6,766 nucleotides of DNA from NCBI GenBank assembly GCA_946478775.1, contig CAMLDR010000209.1, positions 1-6,766 of the forward strand, written 5' to 3'. The DNA is from an uncultured Flavobacteriales bacterium. Lineage in GTDB: Bacteria > Bacteroidota > Bacteroidia > Flavobacteriales > Crocinitomicaceae. Below the pieces are notes generated by a model. The model saw only the letters and a list, made by a program, of their open reading frames with translations. It had not been told where the DNA came from and searched no databases. This document shows, in pieces, positions 6,114 through 6,766 of this stretch (its first letter is position 1; each line of letters starts with the position of its first letter). The position numbers and the translations under genes are program-made.

Positions 6114-6766
6114 CTAATACAAAAAACTATGGTTCTTCCCGTAATACAGCATCTGCTCAATAAAGCTTTGTTTATTTTCCAGCTTGATATCCTTAATTTT
6201 TCCCTCATCATTCATAACGGGAACGAAGACCGGGTAAACGAATCCGCTATAAGGAGCGATGTTTAAGGGTTTAACACGTCTCAGAACTTCCGCATGTATT
6301 TTTTGGTCTACTTTCACTCCGTAAGTTTCAACCAATGCTTTCGCGGCTTTGTAATCACCTTCCGATTTGATGCGCTGGATTTCACGCAGTAATTCACCGA
6401 AAAGTGTACGCAGTTTGTTGTAGTCTTTGATATCGAAATAGGTTTTTCCGTTGCGGACGATTTTCTCGATCACTTTGTCTTTCTGACCTTTTTCGAACAC
6501 CCATGCGCTCACCAGCTGGCGGTTCTGCATGTGTTCTTCTTCCACATTCTGTCCCATTTCCAAACGCTGAAGCTGGGTCATCATTCCGTTGCGGATGTAG
6601 CCGTCGTATTCAGCTTTTCCAACTTCCAGTGTTTCGATCAGTCCCAAATCGACCATTTTCTGGTCCATGATGTAGTATAAACCGACTAAATCGGCGCGTG
6701 CTTCTTCCAATGTAGATGCGTAATTCTGCAAAGTTTCGGATGGCTGACCAACTCCTTTGTTGAGCT
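6114..6766 (-). CDS. Dipeptidyl peptidase III (M49), C-terminal part, cut by right edge
   Basis: The frame is open to the window edge, so only about 216 C-terminal residues are visible; the reading begins LNKGVGQPSETLQNYAST. The TTG at 6731 is not a real start. The segment STLEEARADLVGLYYIMD contains EEARAD, the Bacteroidetes form of the EECRAE motif whose Glu supplies the third zinc ligand of M49 peptidases. The HExxGH motif must lie just outside the window. Further family marks are IRNGMMTQLQRLEMGQNVEE and HMQNRQLVSAWVFEKG, followed by a C-terminal domain with RRVKPLNIAPYSGFVYPVFV. DPP III removes dipeptides from the N-terminus of oligopeptides. Such genes have often been mislabelled as dihydrofolate reductase in Bacteroidetes. 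The gene ends in TAG at 6114-6116. Confidence 0.9.
   Translation of the reverse strand, partial: LNKGVGQPSETLQNYASTLEEARADLVGLYYIMDQKMVDLGLIETLEVGKAEYDGYIRNGMMTQLQRLEMGQNVEEEHMQNRQLVSAWVFEKGQKDKVIEKIVRNGKTYFDIKDYNKLRTLFGELLREIQRIKSEGDYKAAKALVETYGVKVDQKIHAEVLRRVKPLNIAPYSGFVYPVFVPVMNDEGKIKDIKLENKQSFIEQMLYYGKNHSFLY

Noticed and set aside
6114..6731. Separate 205-residue protein starting at TTG 6731
   Set aside because: The frame is open to the window edge and the residues upstream continue the M49 peptidase, so it is a truncated C-terminal part.

Overview
The window reads as chromosomal DNA from a member of the Bacteroidota, most likely the Flavobacteriia (a Fluviicola- or Crocinitomicaceae-like bacterium). 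This is inferred from several points: no clear Shine-Dalgarno sequences, A/T-rich gene starts, TAnnTTTG-like boxes before two start codons, a Bacteroidetes-type dipeptidyl peptidase III, and a divergent ABC ATPase of a kind I associate with this phylum. No rRNA, tRNA, CRISPR array, insertion sequence or integrase is visible.

All genes lie on the minus strand, so transcription runs from high to low coordinates. In that order they are: the C-terminal part of an M49 dipeptidyl peptidase III (cut by the right edge); an AT-rich FRG-domain protein; a GNAT acetyltransferase with an unusual C-terminal tail; a second GNAT acetyltransferase that abuts it; a 107-residue three-helix membrane protein; a small membrane-protein gene that appears frameshifted at a run of seven A; an acyl carrier protein phosphodiesterase (AcpH family); an MltF-like lipoprotein lytic transglycosylase; tRNA dimethylallyltransferase MiaA; a divergent ABC transporter ATPase; and the first codons of a gene at the left edge that is probably the permease partner. 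Most gaps are 0 to 52 nt and I see no convincing terminator, so much of the window could be co-transcribed.

Functionally, the left half (AcpH, MltF-like, MiaA, ABC) is a housekeeping cluster covering carrier-protein turnover, peptidoglycan cleavage, tRNA modification and transport. The right half is more accessory. The FRG gene is clearly richer in A/T than its neighbours and sits in tight spacing between the peptidase and the GNAT genes, which suggests acquisition.

The two best leads are as follows. First, the last 40 or so residues of the upstream GNAT look like the toxin-binding C-terminal half of a ParD-type antitoxin, with no ParE toxin gene beside it. Second, a hidden gene of about 61 codons at 3706-3890 needs one extra A in a homopolymer to be intact. 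Domain identifications come from motif recognition by eye; no alignment or database search was run.
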